Shown here: piece after piece, positions 18,586 to 27,966 of the stretch
How positions within the stretch are numbered: the first letter of the stretch is position 1
Layout of the letters: the number at the start of each line of letters is the position of its first letter
Source of the DNA: Schlegelella_A sp036263655
GTDB lineage: Bacteria > Pseudomonadota > Gammaproteobacteria > Burkholderiales > Burkholderiaceae_C
Assembly: GCA_036263655.1 (NCBI GenBank)
Contig: DATAGP010000062.1
Location: 62,001 to 126,000, forward strand
DNA: 64,000 bases
Reading direction: 5' to 3'
Position numbers and translations under genes: made by a program
Notes under the pieces: generated by a model
Database searches by the model: none
Seen by the model: the letters and a program-made list of their open reading frames with translations, nothing else
What the model was told of the DNA's origin: nothing

Positions 18586-19954
18586 CAGGGTCCACGACCA
18601 GCAGCGGCAGCAGCGCACGGACGTCCGGCAGCGCGGCGAGGCCGTCGAGTGCCTGCAGCAGTTGCTCGGCCTGCGCCGCCGAGGGCGGCTGCGGCGCATA
18701 CGCCAGGCAGTCCCTGAAGCGCGCCAGGTGCTGCGCGTCGTCGAGGGCGTTGCCCGGAAATCCGGGCGGGATGTCGAGCCGGCGGACGTGCGTGCGCCCG
18801 TCGCTCGTCGTCACGGCGAGGTCGACGGCGGCGTGGCCGCGTGCGTCGAGCGCCTCGTCGGCGACCACGCGGACCCGACCGATCATGGCCCGGACCGCCG
18901 GGTCATCGACCTGCGCGGGCGCGAAATGCCGCAGCTGCGACGAGCCGCGGACGATCGCGCTGGCGACGCAGTAGCCGGCGTTGAACTGCGCATCGACGCG
19001 CGGGTTGGCGCCGATCCGGAACGCGTGCCCCACGAGCCGGTGCGCATACGGCGGCAGGCGCACCTCGGCGCTGCGGACGTCGGCCGGGACGAGGCCGAGC
19101 TCACCGACGAGGCCGAGCGCCAGCTCGGTCACGCCCTGGGTGACGCCGCAGCTCGGGTACTTCTTGAAGACGACGTTCTCGAGCTTCCAGGTCGCGCCGA
19201 GGCCGCGCGTCACCGACGCGGGGTCGAGGGTGCCGCGACCGTAGAGGTGGGCGAAGCCGTAGTGGCCGCCCAGGAAGTTGTCGGGCCCGGTGATGCCGCG
19301 CTGCGCCATCTGCGCGCACTGCACGCCGGCTTGCGCGACCCAGCCCTGGACGACGCGCACGCCGAGCGAGCCGTCGACGTGGCTCTGGAAGCTGCCGCCG
19401 CAGCGGTTGAAGGCCAGCGCCAGCGCGTGCAGCGTCTGCTCGGTCGTGAGGCCGAGGATCCGCGACGCGGCGGCCGCGGCCGCGAAGGCGACGACGATGC
19501 CGGTCGGGTCGAACCCGTCGTACTGCGCCTCGCTGAGGTTGAAGCGCGAGCTGATCTCGGCGCCCGCCACCAGCGCGGCCAGGAACTCCTCGCCGGAGCA
19601 GCCGCCGGCGAGCTCGGCCGCGGCCAGCGCGGCAGGGAACAGGGCGGCGCCGATGTGCGGGCCGGGCGCCATCGCGTCGCAGAAATCGAGCGCCCGGCAC
19701 ACGGTGCCGTTCAGCTGCGCCGCGGCGGTGGCCGGCAGCCGGTCGCCGTAGACCAGGACGGTGGCCTGCGCCGCACCGCCGGCGTCGACGAGCAGCTCGC
19801 GCAGGGCCAACACGCCGTCCTCGGCGGCGCCGGCGAAACCGGTGCCCGCGACCGCCAGCAGCACGCGCCGCACGACGCGCTGCGGCTCGGGCGGAACGGA
19901 GCGCAGGCCGAGGGCCGTGACGAACTCGGCCAGCGTGTGTTCGAGGGTGCCCAT
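18551..19954 (-). CDS. MmgE/PrpD family protein (2-methylcitrate dehydratase-like)
   Basis: 467 residues, the usual family length. Recognisable blocks are the N-terminal all-helical domain, ALDFCDAMAPGPHIGAALFP (family D-x-x-x-x-x-x-x-H pattern), RILGLTTEQTLHALALAFNR, and KKYPSCGVTQGVTELAL, the conserved K-x-Y-P-x-C motif. Members dehydrate 2-methylcitrate or decarboxylate aconitate. No prpB/prpC gene is near, so propionate metabolism cannot be inferred. Confidence 0.88.
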   Translation of the reverse strand: MGTLEHTLAEFVTALGLRSVPPEPQRVVRRVLLAVAGTGFAGAAEDGVLALRELLVDAGGAAQATVLVYGDRLPATAAAQLNGTVCRALDFCDAMAPGPHIGAALFPAALAAAELAGGCSGEEFLAALVAGAEISSRFNLSEAQYDGFDPTGIVVAFAAAAAASRILGLTTEQTLHALALAFNRCGGSFQSHVDGSLGVRVVQGWVAQAGVQCAQMAQRGITGPDNFLGGHYGFAHLYGRGTLDPASVTRGLGATWKLENVVFKKYPSCGVTQGVTELALGLVGELGLVPADVRSAEVRLPPYAHRLVGHAFRIGANPRVDAQFNAGYCVASAIVRGSSQLRHFAPAQVDDPAVRAMIGRVRVVADEALDARGHAAVDLAVTTSDGRTHVRRLDIPPGFPGNALDDAQHLARFRDCLAYAPQPPSAAQAEQLLQALDGLAALPDVRALLPLLVVDPATTRAREGQGR

Positions 19955-20139
19955 GGGTCCGGTACTCGTGGGGATCTTGCGCGATCTTGCCCGGGTCCTG
20001 CCTCGGCCCGGCCGATTCTCACCGCCGATTTACCGCGTCTCACCGACGCCGGGGCCGGCCCCGCCGACGATGCCGGCCTGCCGCTGCGAACTCCTTCGGA
20101 GATGGCTGCTTCTTCCACCTTCATTTCAGCGAGATTCCC

Positions 20140-21411
20140 ATGACTGTCAAAGATCTTCACGGCCACGCACTCTCCGGCGCCAGCGTCGACGCCGTCGAAC
20201 CCTACGAGCAGTCGCTCGAGCAGCTCCGCTGCTACGTCGGCGACCCGCTCGGCGCCGTCCAGGCGGCGCTCGCCGCCGCGCCCGCGATGACGATGGCGCA
20301 CGTCCTCGTCGGCTACCTGATGCTGGCCGGCACCGAGCCGGCCGGGCACGCCGAGGCGCGCGCCGCCCACGCGCGTGCCGCCGCGCTGCCGGCCGACGAG
20401 CGCGAGGCGATGCACGTCGCCGCCCTCGGCCGCTGGTGCCAAGGCCGCTGGTTCGAGGCCGGCCGCATCCTCGAGGACCTGTCGGCGCGCTTCCCGCGCG
20501 ACCTGCTGGCGCTGCAGATGGGCCATGCGATCGACTTCTTCACCGGCCGCTCGCGCATGCTGCGCGACCGCATCGCCCGTGCCGAGTCGCACTGGCACGA
20601 CGGCATGCCCGGCCGCCACGCGGTGCTGTCGATGCTCGCCTTCGGGCTGGAGGAGAACGCCGACTACGCGCGCGCCGAGAAGATCGGCCGCCGCGCGGTC
20701 GAGATCGAGCCGAGCGACGGCTGGGGCTGGCACGCGGTGGCGCACGTGATGGAGATGCAGAACCGGCGCGCGGACGGCATCGCCTGGCTGGCGCCGAACG
20801 CCCCGACCTGGAGCGAGGGCAGCTTCTTCGCGGTCCACAACTGGTGGCACCTGGCGCTCTTCCATCTCGGCCTCGATCACGTCGACGAGGCACTGGCGCT
20901 GCTCGACCAGCGGGTGATGGGCACGGCGTCGCCGGTGGTGCTCGACATGATCGACGCCTCGGCCATGCTCTGGCGGCTGCAGCTGCGCGGCGTGCCGGTG
21001 GGCGAGCGCTGGAGCGCCCTCGCCGAGCGCTGGCTCGCGGTGAGCGCCGACAGCACCTACGCCTTCAACGACATGCACGCGATGATGGCGTTCGTCGGCG
21101 CCGACCGGATGGGCGACGCGCACCGGTTGCTCGCGGCGCAGCGCGAAGCGCTGCAGCGCGACGACGACAACCGGATCTTCCTGCGCGAGGTCGGTGCGCC
21201 GGCGACGCAGGCGATCCACGACTTCGCGGTCGGCGCCTTCGCCGACGCCGCCGAGCGGCTGCGCCAGGTGCGCCCCGTCGCCCATCAGTTCGGCGGCAGC
21301 CATGCCCAGCGCGACCTGATCGATCTGACGCTGATCGAGGCGGCGACGCGCGCCGGCGACCGGTCGCTCGCCGATGCGCTGAAGCGCGAGCGCGCGTTCG
21401 TGCGCCATTGA
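20140..21411 (+). CDS. Tetratricopeptide-repeat protein (TTC38-like)
   Basis: 423 residues made mostly of paired helices. Segments such as YARAEKIGRRAVEIEPSDGW and HVDEALALLDQRVMGTAS are TPR-like. The block HAVAHVMEMQNRRADGIAWL with the following HNWWHLALFHLGL is typical of the TTC38-type family, which has no established reaction. The start is ATG 20140. The gene is followed 26 bases later by an alpha/beta hydrolase and the two are likely one operon. Confidence 0.8.
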   Translation: MTVKDLHGHALSGASVDAVEPYEQSLEQLRCYVGDPLGAVQAALAAAPAMTMAHVLVGYLMLAGTEPAGHAEARAAHARAAALPADEREAMHVAALGRWCQGRWFEAGRILEDLSARFPRDLLALQMGHAIDFFTGRSRMLRDRIARAESHWHDGMPGRHAVLSMLAFGLEENADYARAEKIGRRAVEIEPSDGWGWHAVAHVMEMQNRRADGIAWLAPNAPTWSEGSFFAVHNWWHLALFHLGLDHVDEALALLDQRVMGTASPVVLDMIDASAMLWRLQLRGVPVGERWSALAERWLAVSADSTYAFNDMHAMMAFVGADRMGDAHRLLAAQREALQRDDDNRIFLREVGAPATQAIHDFAVGAFADAAERLRQVRPVAHQFGGSHAQRDLIDLTLIEAATRAGDRSLADALKRERAFVRH

Positions 21412-21437
21412 TGGACCCCCTGCAAGAGGAGATCGAC

Positions 21438-22256
21438 ATGACACCCCGCATCCTGAGACTGCCCGACGGGCGCCGCTTCGAGGTCGTCGAGCAGGGCCGC
21501 CGCGGCGGCACGGCGCTGCTGCTGCTGCACGGCATCACCGACACCTGGCGCTCGTTCGAGCCGGTGCTGCCCTTCCTGCCGGGCGAGTGGCACGTCGTCG
21601 CGCTGACGCAGCGCGGCCACGGCGGCAGCGACGCCGCGCCGGGCTACCGCACGCGCGACTTCGCCGCCGACGCGGCGGCCGTCCTGCAGGCGCTCGACAT
21701 GGCGCCGGCCGTCGTCGTCGGCCACTCGATGGGCGCGGCCAACGCGCTGCGCCTCGCCATCGACCATCCCGCATGCGTGCGCGGCGTCGTCGCCGCTGGG
21801 GCCTTCGCGAGCTTCGGCGACAAGGCCGCCCTGATCGACTTCGTCGAGCAGGACGTGCTGACGATCGGCGACACCGTGCCGCGCGAGCTCGCCGACGCGT
21901 TCCAGCGCGACACCATCGCCGGCCCGGTGGCGCCAGGGTTGATCGAGACCATGGTCGACGAGTGCCTGCGCACGCCGGCGGCGACCTGGAAGGGCGCCTT
22001 CGCCGGGCTGCTCGAGGACGACTTCGGCGCCGAGCTGGGACGCATCGACGTGCCGGTGCTGCTGCCCTGGGGCGACGCCGACAGCTTCGTTCCCGAGGAG
22101 GACCAGCGCCGCCTGCAGCGGGCGCTGCCGCGGGCGACGCGCTCGGTGTTCGGCGGCGCCGGCCATGCCCTGCACTGGGAGCAGCCGGACGGCTTCGCCG
22201 CCGTGCTGCGCCGCTTCGTGCACGCGCTGGACACCGAGACGGCCGTCGTCAGCTGA
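21438..22256 (+). CDS. Alpha/beta hydrolase
   Basis: 272 residues. The oxyanion-hole segment is LLLLHGITDTWRSF, the nucleophile elbow is VVVGHSMGAANALRLA with Ser in G-H-S-M-G, the acidic residue is in LPWGDADSFVP, and the catalytic His is in GGAGHALHWEQPDG. Esterase, lactonase or dehalogenase activities are all possible. ATG 21438 is preferred because AAGAGGAG precedes it at good spacing; an in-frame ATG at 21411 overlaps the TPR stop. Its end overlaps the converging regulator gene by eight bases. Confidence 0.9.
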   Translation: MTPRILRLPDGRRFEVVEQGRRGGTALLLLHGITDTWRSFEPVLPFLPGEWHVVALTQRGHGGSDAAPGYRTRDFAADAAAVLQALDMAPAVVVGHSMGAANALRLAIDHPACVRGVVAAGAFASFGDKAALIDFVEQDVLTIGDTVPRELADAFQRDTIAGPVAPGLIETMVDECLRTPAATWKGAFAGLLEDDFGAELGRIDVPVLLPWGDADSFVPEEDQRRLQRALPRATRSVFGGAGHALHWEQPDGFAAVLRRFVHALDTETAVVS

Positions 22257-24690
22257 GCAGGGCCTGCGCCGCGTCGTCGTCGTTCCAGCGCTCGCCCTCG
22301 GCCTGCCACTCGGCCGAGCGCAGGTCGCCGGCGACGGCGGTGATCGCGGCCAGGGCCCGCGCGCGCGCCCGCTCGCCCTGCTCGGTCGCCGCCTCGCCGC
22401 GCTCGGCGAGGCGGCGTGTCGCCCAGCCGATCAGGCGCGCGGCGTCGGCGTGGCGGCCCTGCTGCGCCAGCCACTCGCCGAGGTGGCAGGCGCTCCACGT
22501 CATCGCGCCGGCGCCGCGCATCAGCCGCACCGCTTCCCGCACGGGTGCGGCGGGCGCGTGCCCCGCCTCGATCATCGCGACGGCCAGCAGCGCCACCTGC
22601 TGCCAGCAGTGGCGCAGCAGGCCGGCGCGCCGGATCCCCTCGACGGCGGGCTGCATCGTGGCGACCGCAGCCTCGGCGCGGCCCTGCGCCATCTCCGAGA
22701 GGGCCACCCGGTGCGCGGCGAACCACGAGCGGTACTCGTCGCCGGCGTGGCGCAGCAGCTTCAGCTCCTGCCGCTCGAGCTCGCCGTAGCGCTCCCAGTC
22801 GCCGCGCAGCATCACGGCAAACGACTCGGTCGTGCGGCGGCTGCGCCGCTGCAGCGTCAACCAGTCGTCGCCTTCGATCGAGCGCATCTCGTCGGCGACC
22901 GCGGCCGGATCGATCGGCCGGCCGAGCCGGTGCGCGAGCGAGACGCTGTGGCCGAGCGCGCGATGCAGCAGCACGGCGAAGCCGCCTTCGCGCGCGAGTG
23001 CGACGGCGCGCTCGCAGGCGTCCGCCGTCTCGGCCCAGCTGAACGAGTAGTCGGCGCCGCGGTTGGCGATGGCGAGCCAGAACAGCGCCCGCGCGCGCAG
23101 CGGCACGCGCTCGTCGGCGTCGACGCGCGCCGCCAGCCGCTTCAGCGGCGGGCCCGACTCGGCGTGCTGCCCGGTCATCGCCCAGAAGCCGCCGGCGGCG
23201 CCGCACAGGCGAATGGCGAGCACTTCGTCGCCGTCGACGCCGAGCGCCCACTCGACGGCCGCGCGCAGGTTCGGCAGCTCCGGCAGCAGCGCGTCCAGCC
23301 ACGCCAGCGCCGGCGTCGCGGTGTAGCGCTCGTCGGCGGCCTCGAACAGCGCCGCGATCGCCTCGGCGTGCCGACGCCGCCGTGCCTGCGTCTCGCCGGA
23401 CTCGTCGAGCCGCTCGGCGGCGAAGAGGCGCGCCGTCTCGAGCAGGCGCAGGCGCGGCCCCGGCGCTGCCGCGTCGGCCAGCCGCTGCAGCAGCGACTTC
23501 TCGGCCAGCGACTGCAGCGCGTCGAGCACCGCCCACCGGTCGAGCGCGCCGTCGACAGCGACCTGCTCGGCCGTCTCGGGCGCGAAGCTGCCGGAGAAGA
23601 CGGCGAGCCGGCGGAACACCGTCTTCTGCGCGTCGTCGAGCAGCGCATGGCTCCATTGCAGCGCCGCGCGCAGCGTCTGCTGGCGCGGCGGCGCGCCGCG
23701 CGCACCGCGCGACAGCAGCGCCAGCGCCTCGCCCAGCTTGCGCTCGACGCCCTGCACGCCGAGCAGGGGCACCCGCGCCGCCGCGAGCTCGAGGGCGAGC
23801 GGGATGCCGTCGAGGCGGCGGCAGATGCGGGCGAGCGCCTCGGCGTCGTCGCCGGAAGACGCGAAGCCGGGATCGGCGGCGCGGGCGCGCGCCTCGAACA
23901 GGGCCGCCGAGGCGTCGGGCGACAGGCCGTCGAGGCGCACGACGGCTTCCGGGGCGAGGCCGAGCGGCTCCTGGCTGGTGACGAGCACGGCGACGCCCGG
24001 CGCGGCCTCGCGCAGCGAGCCGACGAACGACGCGACGGCGTCGAGCAGGTGCTCGGCGTTGTCGAGCACGAGCAGCAGCGACAACGGTCGCAGCGCCGCG
24101 AGCAGCGCCGACTCGCCGGATCCCGGCGGCATGCCGAGCGCGCGGGCGACGGTGCCCGGCAGCAGGCGCGCCTCGGGCAGCGGCGCGAGCTCGACGAAGG
24201 CGCTGCCGTCGGCGAACGCGCCGCTCGCGGCGGCGGCCGCCGCGGCGGCCTGCGCCAGCCGCGTCTTGCCGATGCCTCCGGGGCCAACGACGCTGAGGAC
24301 GCGCCCGGGCAGCAGCTGCGCGGCGATCCGGGTCAGGTCGTCCTCGCGGCCGAACAGCGCCGGCACGCCGGCCGCCGCGGCCGCGTCGTCATCCTGCACC
24401 GGCAGGCCCAGGCGATAGCCCTGGCCCGGCACGGTCACGATCGCGTCCTGGCCGAGCAGGCGGCGCAACGCCATCACCTGCACCTTCAGGTTGTCGTCGA
24501 GGACGGCGCGGCCCGGCCAGGCGCGATCGAACAAGGCGTCGCGGGAGAGCGGGCGGCCGCCGGCCTCGACGAGCGCCAGCAGGATGTCGAAGGCCCGCTC
24601 GCCGATGCGCAGCGGCCGCCCGCGCTCGCACAGCTCGCGGGTCTCGGGACGCAGCTCGAAGCGCCCGAAGCGGATCTCTGGCCGGGCCAT
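22249..24690 (-). CDS. Winged-helix/NTPase/TPR regulator
   Basis: 813 residues. Residues 1-97 are an OmpR-type winged-helix DNA-binding domain (FDILLALVEAGGRPLSRDAL to VPGQGYRLGLP). Residues about 110-400 are a STAND/AAA-like ATPase with Walker A VVGPGGIGKTRLA (136-146), Walker B LLLVLDNAEHLLDAV and a GIPLALELAAARV motif. The remainder is TPR-like helices. Such proteins act as signal-gated transcription activators that need ATP. Its target is unknown; the divergent mandelate-racemase operon and the converging hydrolase are candidates. ATG 24690 is the first start that includes the complete winged helix. Confidence 0.85.
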   Translation of the reverse strand: MARPEIRFGRFELRPETRELCERGRPLRIGERAFDILLALVEAGGRPLSRDALFDRAWPGRAVLDDNLKVQVMALRRLLGQDAIVTVPGQGYRLGLPVQDDDAAAAAGVPALFGREDDLTRIAAQLLPGRVLSVVGPGGIGKTRLAQAAAAAAAASGAFADGSAFVELAPLPEARLLPGTVARALGMPPGSGESALLAALRPLSLLLVLDNAEHLLDAVASFVGSLREAAPGVAVLVTSQEPLGLAPEAVVRLDGLSPDASAALFEARARAADPGFASSGDDAEALARICRRLDGIPLALELAAARVPLLGVQGVERKLGEALALLSRGARGAPPRQQTLRAALQWSHALLDDAQKTVFRRLAVFSGSFAPETAEQVAVDGALDRWAVLDALQSLAEKSLLQRLADAAAPGPRLRLLETARLFAAERLDESGETQARRRRHAEAIAALFEAADERYTATPALAWLDALLPELPNLRAAVEWALGVDGDEVLAIRLCGAAGGFWAMTGQHAESGPPLKRLAARVDADERVPLRARALFWLAIANRGADYSFSWAETADACERAVALAREGGFAVLLHRALGHSVSLAHRLGRPIDPAAVADEMRSIEGDDWLTLQRRSRRTTESFAVMLRGDWERYGELERQELKLLRHAGDEYRSWFAAHRVALSEMAQGRAEAAVATMQPAVEGIRRAGLLRHCWQQVALLAVAMIEAGHAPAAPVREAVRLMRGAGAMTWSACHLGEWLAQQGRHADAARLIGWATRRLAERGEAATEQGERARARALAAITAVAGDLRSAEWQAEGERWNDDDAAQALLS

Positions 24691-24742
24691 GCCGCTAGTG
24701 TCGCGCGACGACCGCGTGACGCCGACACGAGCCGTCAGCGCA

Positions 24743-25852
24743 TCATGGCAACCGGTGGTGCGCGACCGCCCCTTCGTCCCACGCCATTCCCGCACCCGGA
24801 CGATCGGGCACGAGCGCACGACCGCCGACGATGCGCAGCGGTTCCTGCACCAGGACATCGGCCCAGTCGACGTACTCGAGCCAGTGGCATGTCGGCGTCG
24901 CCGCCAGCAGATGGGCGCTGATCTCCGGCATCAGGTGCGAGCTCATCGGCGTGCCGCGCGTCGCCGCCACGCCCGCGGCCTGCATCCATCCGCTGACGCC
25001 GCCGATGCGCGCGACATCCGGCATCACGAGGTCGCAGGCTCCGGCATCGAGCGCCCGCTCCAGGTCGTGCGGGCCGTTGAAGTTCTCGCCGATCTGCAGC
25101 GGCAGGTCGAGCGCCCGGGCGATCGCCGCATTGCCCCGATGGTCGTCGTGGCGGATCGGCTCCTCCAGCCAGGCGACGGCCTCGGACTGCAGCGCGCGAC
25201 CGCGCCTCAGGGCTTCGTCGAGCGACAGCGCCTGGTTGTAGTCGACCATCAGCTCGACGGCGTCGGGAAGGCGTCGCCGCACCGCGCGCGTGACCGCGAG
25301 GTCCTCGTCGAGCGTGGCGTAGCCGAGGCGCAGCTTGACCGCCTCGAAGCCGCCCTCGAGAAGGCGCTCGGCCTCGTCGGCGGCCGCCGGCGGGCTCATC
25401 AGCCCGAGCCCGCACGAGTTGTAGGCGCGGATCGGCCGCGGCGCGGCGCCGAGCAGCGTGGCGAGCGGCACGCCGGCAGCGACGGCGACGGCGTCCCACA
25501 TCGCGGCGTCGAGCGCCGACAAGGCCATGCGCACGATGCCGGTCACCCCGAGCAGCGCGTACCGGCGCTGCAGCGTCGCCGCCATCGGCAGCGGTTCGAC
25601 CGCCTCGCCGCGCACCAGCTCGGCCGCCTCCTGGAGCACCTGCGCGATCGAGCCCGCGCCGCTCCGGCGATAGCAGAAGATGTAGGTTCGCCCGACGATG
25701 CCCTGCTCGGTTTCCACGTCGACGAGGAGGAGCGGCGCCGCGCGCACGGTGGCGGCGCTGGTGCCGAGCACATAGCGCAGCGGCACCTCCACCGCGACGG
25801 TGCGCACGCCGCGCAGGGTCAGCGGCGGCAGCGGCGCCGGCATCGTGCTCAC
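24743..25852 (-). CDS. Mandelate racemase/muconate lactonizing enzyme family protein
   Basis: 369 residues from GTG 25852, which overlaps the preceding stop by GTGA (ATG 25843 is an alternative). Metal ligands and catalytic residues of the enolase superfamily are clear: VDYNQAL (Asp), WLEEPIRHDD (Glu), QIGENFNG (Glu), MPDVARIGG (Asp) and SSHLMPEISAHLLAATPT (His), then HWLEYVDW (Glu). The region is strikingly like Pseudomonas mandelate racemase, but the catalytic Lys-x-Lys is Lys-Leu-Arg here (AVKLRLGY). The enzyme would abstract a proton next to a carboxylate. The substrate may be the compound imported by the adjacent transporter (inference). Confidence 0.9.
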   Translation of the reverse strand: MSTMPAPLPPLTLRGVRTVAVEVPLRYVLGTSAATVRAAPLLLVDVETEQGIVGRTYIFCYRRSGAGSIAQVLQEAAELVRGEAVEPLPMAATLQRRYALLGVTGIVRMALSALDAAMWDAVAVAAGVPLATLLGAAPRPIRAYNSCGLGLMSPPAAADEAERLLEGGFEAVKLRLGYATLDEDLAVTRAVRRRLPDAVELMVDYNQALSLDEALRRGRALQSEAVAWLEEPIRHDDHRGNAAIARALDLPLQIGENFNGPHDLERALDAGACDLVMPDVARIGGVSGWMQAAGVAATRGTPMSSHLMPEISAHLLAATPTCHWLEYVDWADVLVQEPLRIVGGRALVPDRPGAGMAWDEGAVAHHRLP

Positions 25853-26769
25853 GAGGCCCTCCCTGCAGCGTGCAAGGCGAGGATGTCGGCGACGGCCCGG
25901 TTCAGCGGCGTCGGAACGCCCTTGGCGCGGCCGAGCTCGACCACCCCGCCGGCCAGCCAGCGCACCTCGAGCCGGTTGCCGCGCTCGAGGTCGTGGTGCA
26001 TCGACGAGGTCATGTCGTAGGCGACGTCGTCGGCCAGTTGCAGGCGCACCTCGGCGTAGTCCTCGCCGAGGTCGACGCCTTGCGCGCGGCCCACGGCGAC
26101 CACCTCGCGCATGAGGTCGAGCAGGAAGGCGCGCGTCTGCGGATGCGCGCGGATCGGGCCGATCGTCGTGCGCATCGTCGTTGTGGTTCCGGACAGTCCG
26201 ACCAGGAACACGTACTTCTGCCAGATCTCGCGCAGGATGTTCGCGGAGAGCTCGGCCTTGATCCCGCCGGCGAGGCAGGCCTCGAGGAAGGCCACGCCTC
26301 GCGGCGAGCGCGACCCGTCGAACTCGCCGAACAGCAGCCGCTGCATCGGGCCGGTCTGGCGGATGACGCCCGGCCGGTCGATGGTGGTCGCGACGTATCC
26401 GACACCGCCCATGATCTGCGCGGCGTCGTAGGCCGCCCGAAGGTACTGGTCCTTCAGGACGCCGTTCTGGAACGAGACGATCGCCGTCCCGGGCCCGACC
26501 AGCGGGCGGATCTGCTGCAGCGCCGTCTCCGTGTCCCAGAGCTTGACGCAGAACATCACCAGGTCGACGACGCCGACCTCGCCGGGATCGTCGGTGGCGC
26601 TGACCCGGGCGATGTGGATCGGCTCCGGCCCTTCGACGCTCAGGCCCTCGCCGCGCATCGCCTGCAGGTGCTTGCCGCGGGCGATGAAGTGCACGTCCGC
26701 ACCGCCCGCGGCCAGGCGCGCCCCGAAGTAGCCGCCCAGGCCGCCGGAACCCATCACTGCGATTCGCAT
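25849..26769 (-). CDS. Ketopantoate reductase family (ApbA/PanE) protein
   Basis: 306 residues. The NADP-binding motif is MRIAVMGSGGLGGYFGARL, with FQNGVLKDQYL and the catalytic Lys in EIWQKYVFLVGLSG. Family members reduce 2-oxo acids, classically 2-dehydropantoate. Its place in a transporter and racemase-like enzyme operon, rather than with pantothenate genes, suggests a catabolic 2-ketoacid reductase instead of PanE itself. A strong ribosome-binding site precedes the ATG. Confidence 0.88.
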   Translation of the reverse strand: MRIAVMGSGGLGGYFGARLAAGGADVHFIARGKHLQAMRGEGLSVEGPEPIHIARVSATDDPGEVGVVDLVMFCVKLWDTETALQQIRPLVGPGTAIVSFQNGVLKDQYLRAAYDAAQIMGGVGYVATTIDRPGVIRQTGPMQRLLFGEFDGSRSPRGVAFLEACLAGGIKAELSANILREIWQKYVFLVGLSGTTTTMRTTIGPIRAHPQTRAFLLDLMREVVAVGRAQGVDLGEDYAEVRLQLADDVAYDMTSSMHHDLERGNRLEVRWLAGGVVELGRAKGVPTPLNRAVADILALHAAGRAS

Positions 26770-26776
26770 GATCTCG

Positions 26777-26784
26777 CCTCCTTT
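26777..26784 (-). promoter_or_regulatory. Strong ribosome-binding site of the ApbA/PanE-like gene
   Basis: The coding strand reads AAAGGAGG seven bases before ATG 26769. This is close to a perfect Shine-Dalgarno match and fixes the start codon. Confidence 0.85.
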
Positions 26785-26840
26785 CGGTGGTTGGCTGCGA
26801 CGACGATGACTGCGACGCCGAGGAGACCAGGCCGGCAGCG

Positions 26841-27941
26841 TCAGGGCTTGAAGACGTACCCCGGCGTGATCGCCACGTTCGCCGGGATCGGCGGCAGGTC
26901 GGAGAACAGCTCGGGCTTGTCGCGCATCACCTTCAGGATGTGCTTCGGCTCGATGTGCTTGTTGACGTCGAAGGTCGACTTGATGATGCCCAGCCGGCTC
27001 AGGCGGTCTTCGGCGGCCCAGAGGGCGCGGTAGTTGTTGGCCGAGAGGCGGCGGTCGTTCTGCTGGATGTTGAACTGCATCGCCGCCTCGGCGACGTCCT
27101 GCTTGAGCCCGGGGATCCAGCGCGTCGCCACCTGCGCCGCCTGCTTCGGGTTGGCGCGCATCCACTTGTCGGCCTCGGCGACGGCGGCGAGGAACTTCTC
27201 GATCGTCTCGCCGTTCTGTTCGACCCAGGGGCGGGTCGCGACGTTGAAGCCGAGGTAGGAGATCACGTCGCCGCCGCGCACGACGACGTAGGCGCCGGGA
27301 ACGTCCTTGGTGGCGACGATGGGCCACGGGTCCCAGCCGGAGAAGGCGTCGATGCCCTTGGCCAGCAACGCCACCGTCATGTCGGGCGGCGGTGTGTTGA
27401 CGAGCGTCACGTCCTCCGGCTTCAGCCCCGCCTTCTCGATCAGCGCCAGCGCGTACAGGTGGTTGATCGTGCCGAAGGAGGCGGCGATCTTCTTGCCCTT
27501 CAGCGTCGCCAGGTTGTTCCTGTCGATGCCCGAGCCGTCGCGCGCGACCAGCGCCATCGTCGCATCGGAGCCGAGCTTGGTCGCGCTGCCGCTGTAGTTG
27601 CCGAGGGCGACCAGGTCCATGCCGCGCAGCACGGCGCCGATCATCGGCACGCCGACCTGGACGATCTCGCTCTCGCCCGCCTGCAGGGCGTTGAGCGCGT
27701 CGACGCCGGTCGCGTACGGCCGCGCGATGGTGACGTCGAGGCCGTGCTTCTCGAAGAAGCCGCGCTCGAGCGCGATCGGCAGGCCGACCTGGTCGATGCC
27801 GGTCACCATGCCCGCCTTCATCTTGACCAGCGCCTGCGCCGAGGCCGGGGACGAGGCGACGGCGAGTGCCACCAGTGCCGCGAGCGCCAGGAACGGGGCG
27901 GCGACGATGCGCCAGGGCGCGGGCCGCTTCGATGTCTTCAT
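26841..27941 (-). CDS. ABC transporter substrate-binding protein (SsuA/TauA/NrtA-like)
   Basis: 366 residues with a signal peptide cleaved after about residue 35 (SSPASA before QALVKM). The mature part is the NMT1/SsuA-type fold: GLPIALERGFFEKHGLDVTI, LKGKKIAASFGTINHLYAL, LLAKGIDAFSGWDPWPIVA. It binds the solute in the periplasm and hands it to the permease and ATPase encoded upstream in the same operon. The family takes up sulfonates, nitrate, pyrimidine precursors or aromatic acids; the ligand cannot be read from sequence. Confidence 0.9.
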   Translation of the reverse strand: MKTSKRPAPWRIVAAPFLALAALVALAVASSPASAQALVKMKAGMVTGIDQVGLPIALERGFFEKHGLDVTIARPYATGVDALNALQAGESEIVQVGVPMIGAVLRGMDLVALGNYSGSATKLGSDATMALVARDGSGIDRNNLATLKGKKIAASFGTINHLYALALIEKAGLKPEDVTLVNTPPPDMTVALLAKGIDAFSGWDPWPIVATKDVPGAYVVVRGGDVISYLGFNVATRPWVEQNGETIEKFLAAVAEADKWMRANPKQAAQVATRWIPGLKQDVAEAAMQFNIQQNDRRLSANNYRALWAAEDRLSRLGIIKSTFDVNKHIEPKHILKVMRDKPELFSDLPPIPANVAITPGYVFKP

Positions 27942-27966
27942 CGCTGTCTCCTTCGTGTGGTCGGTG

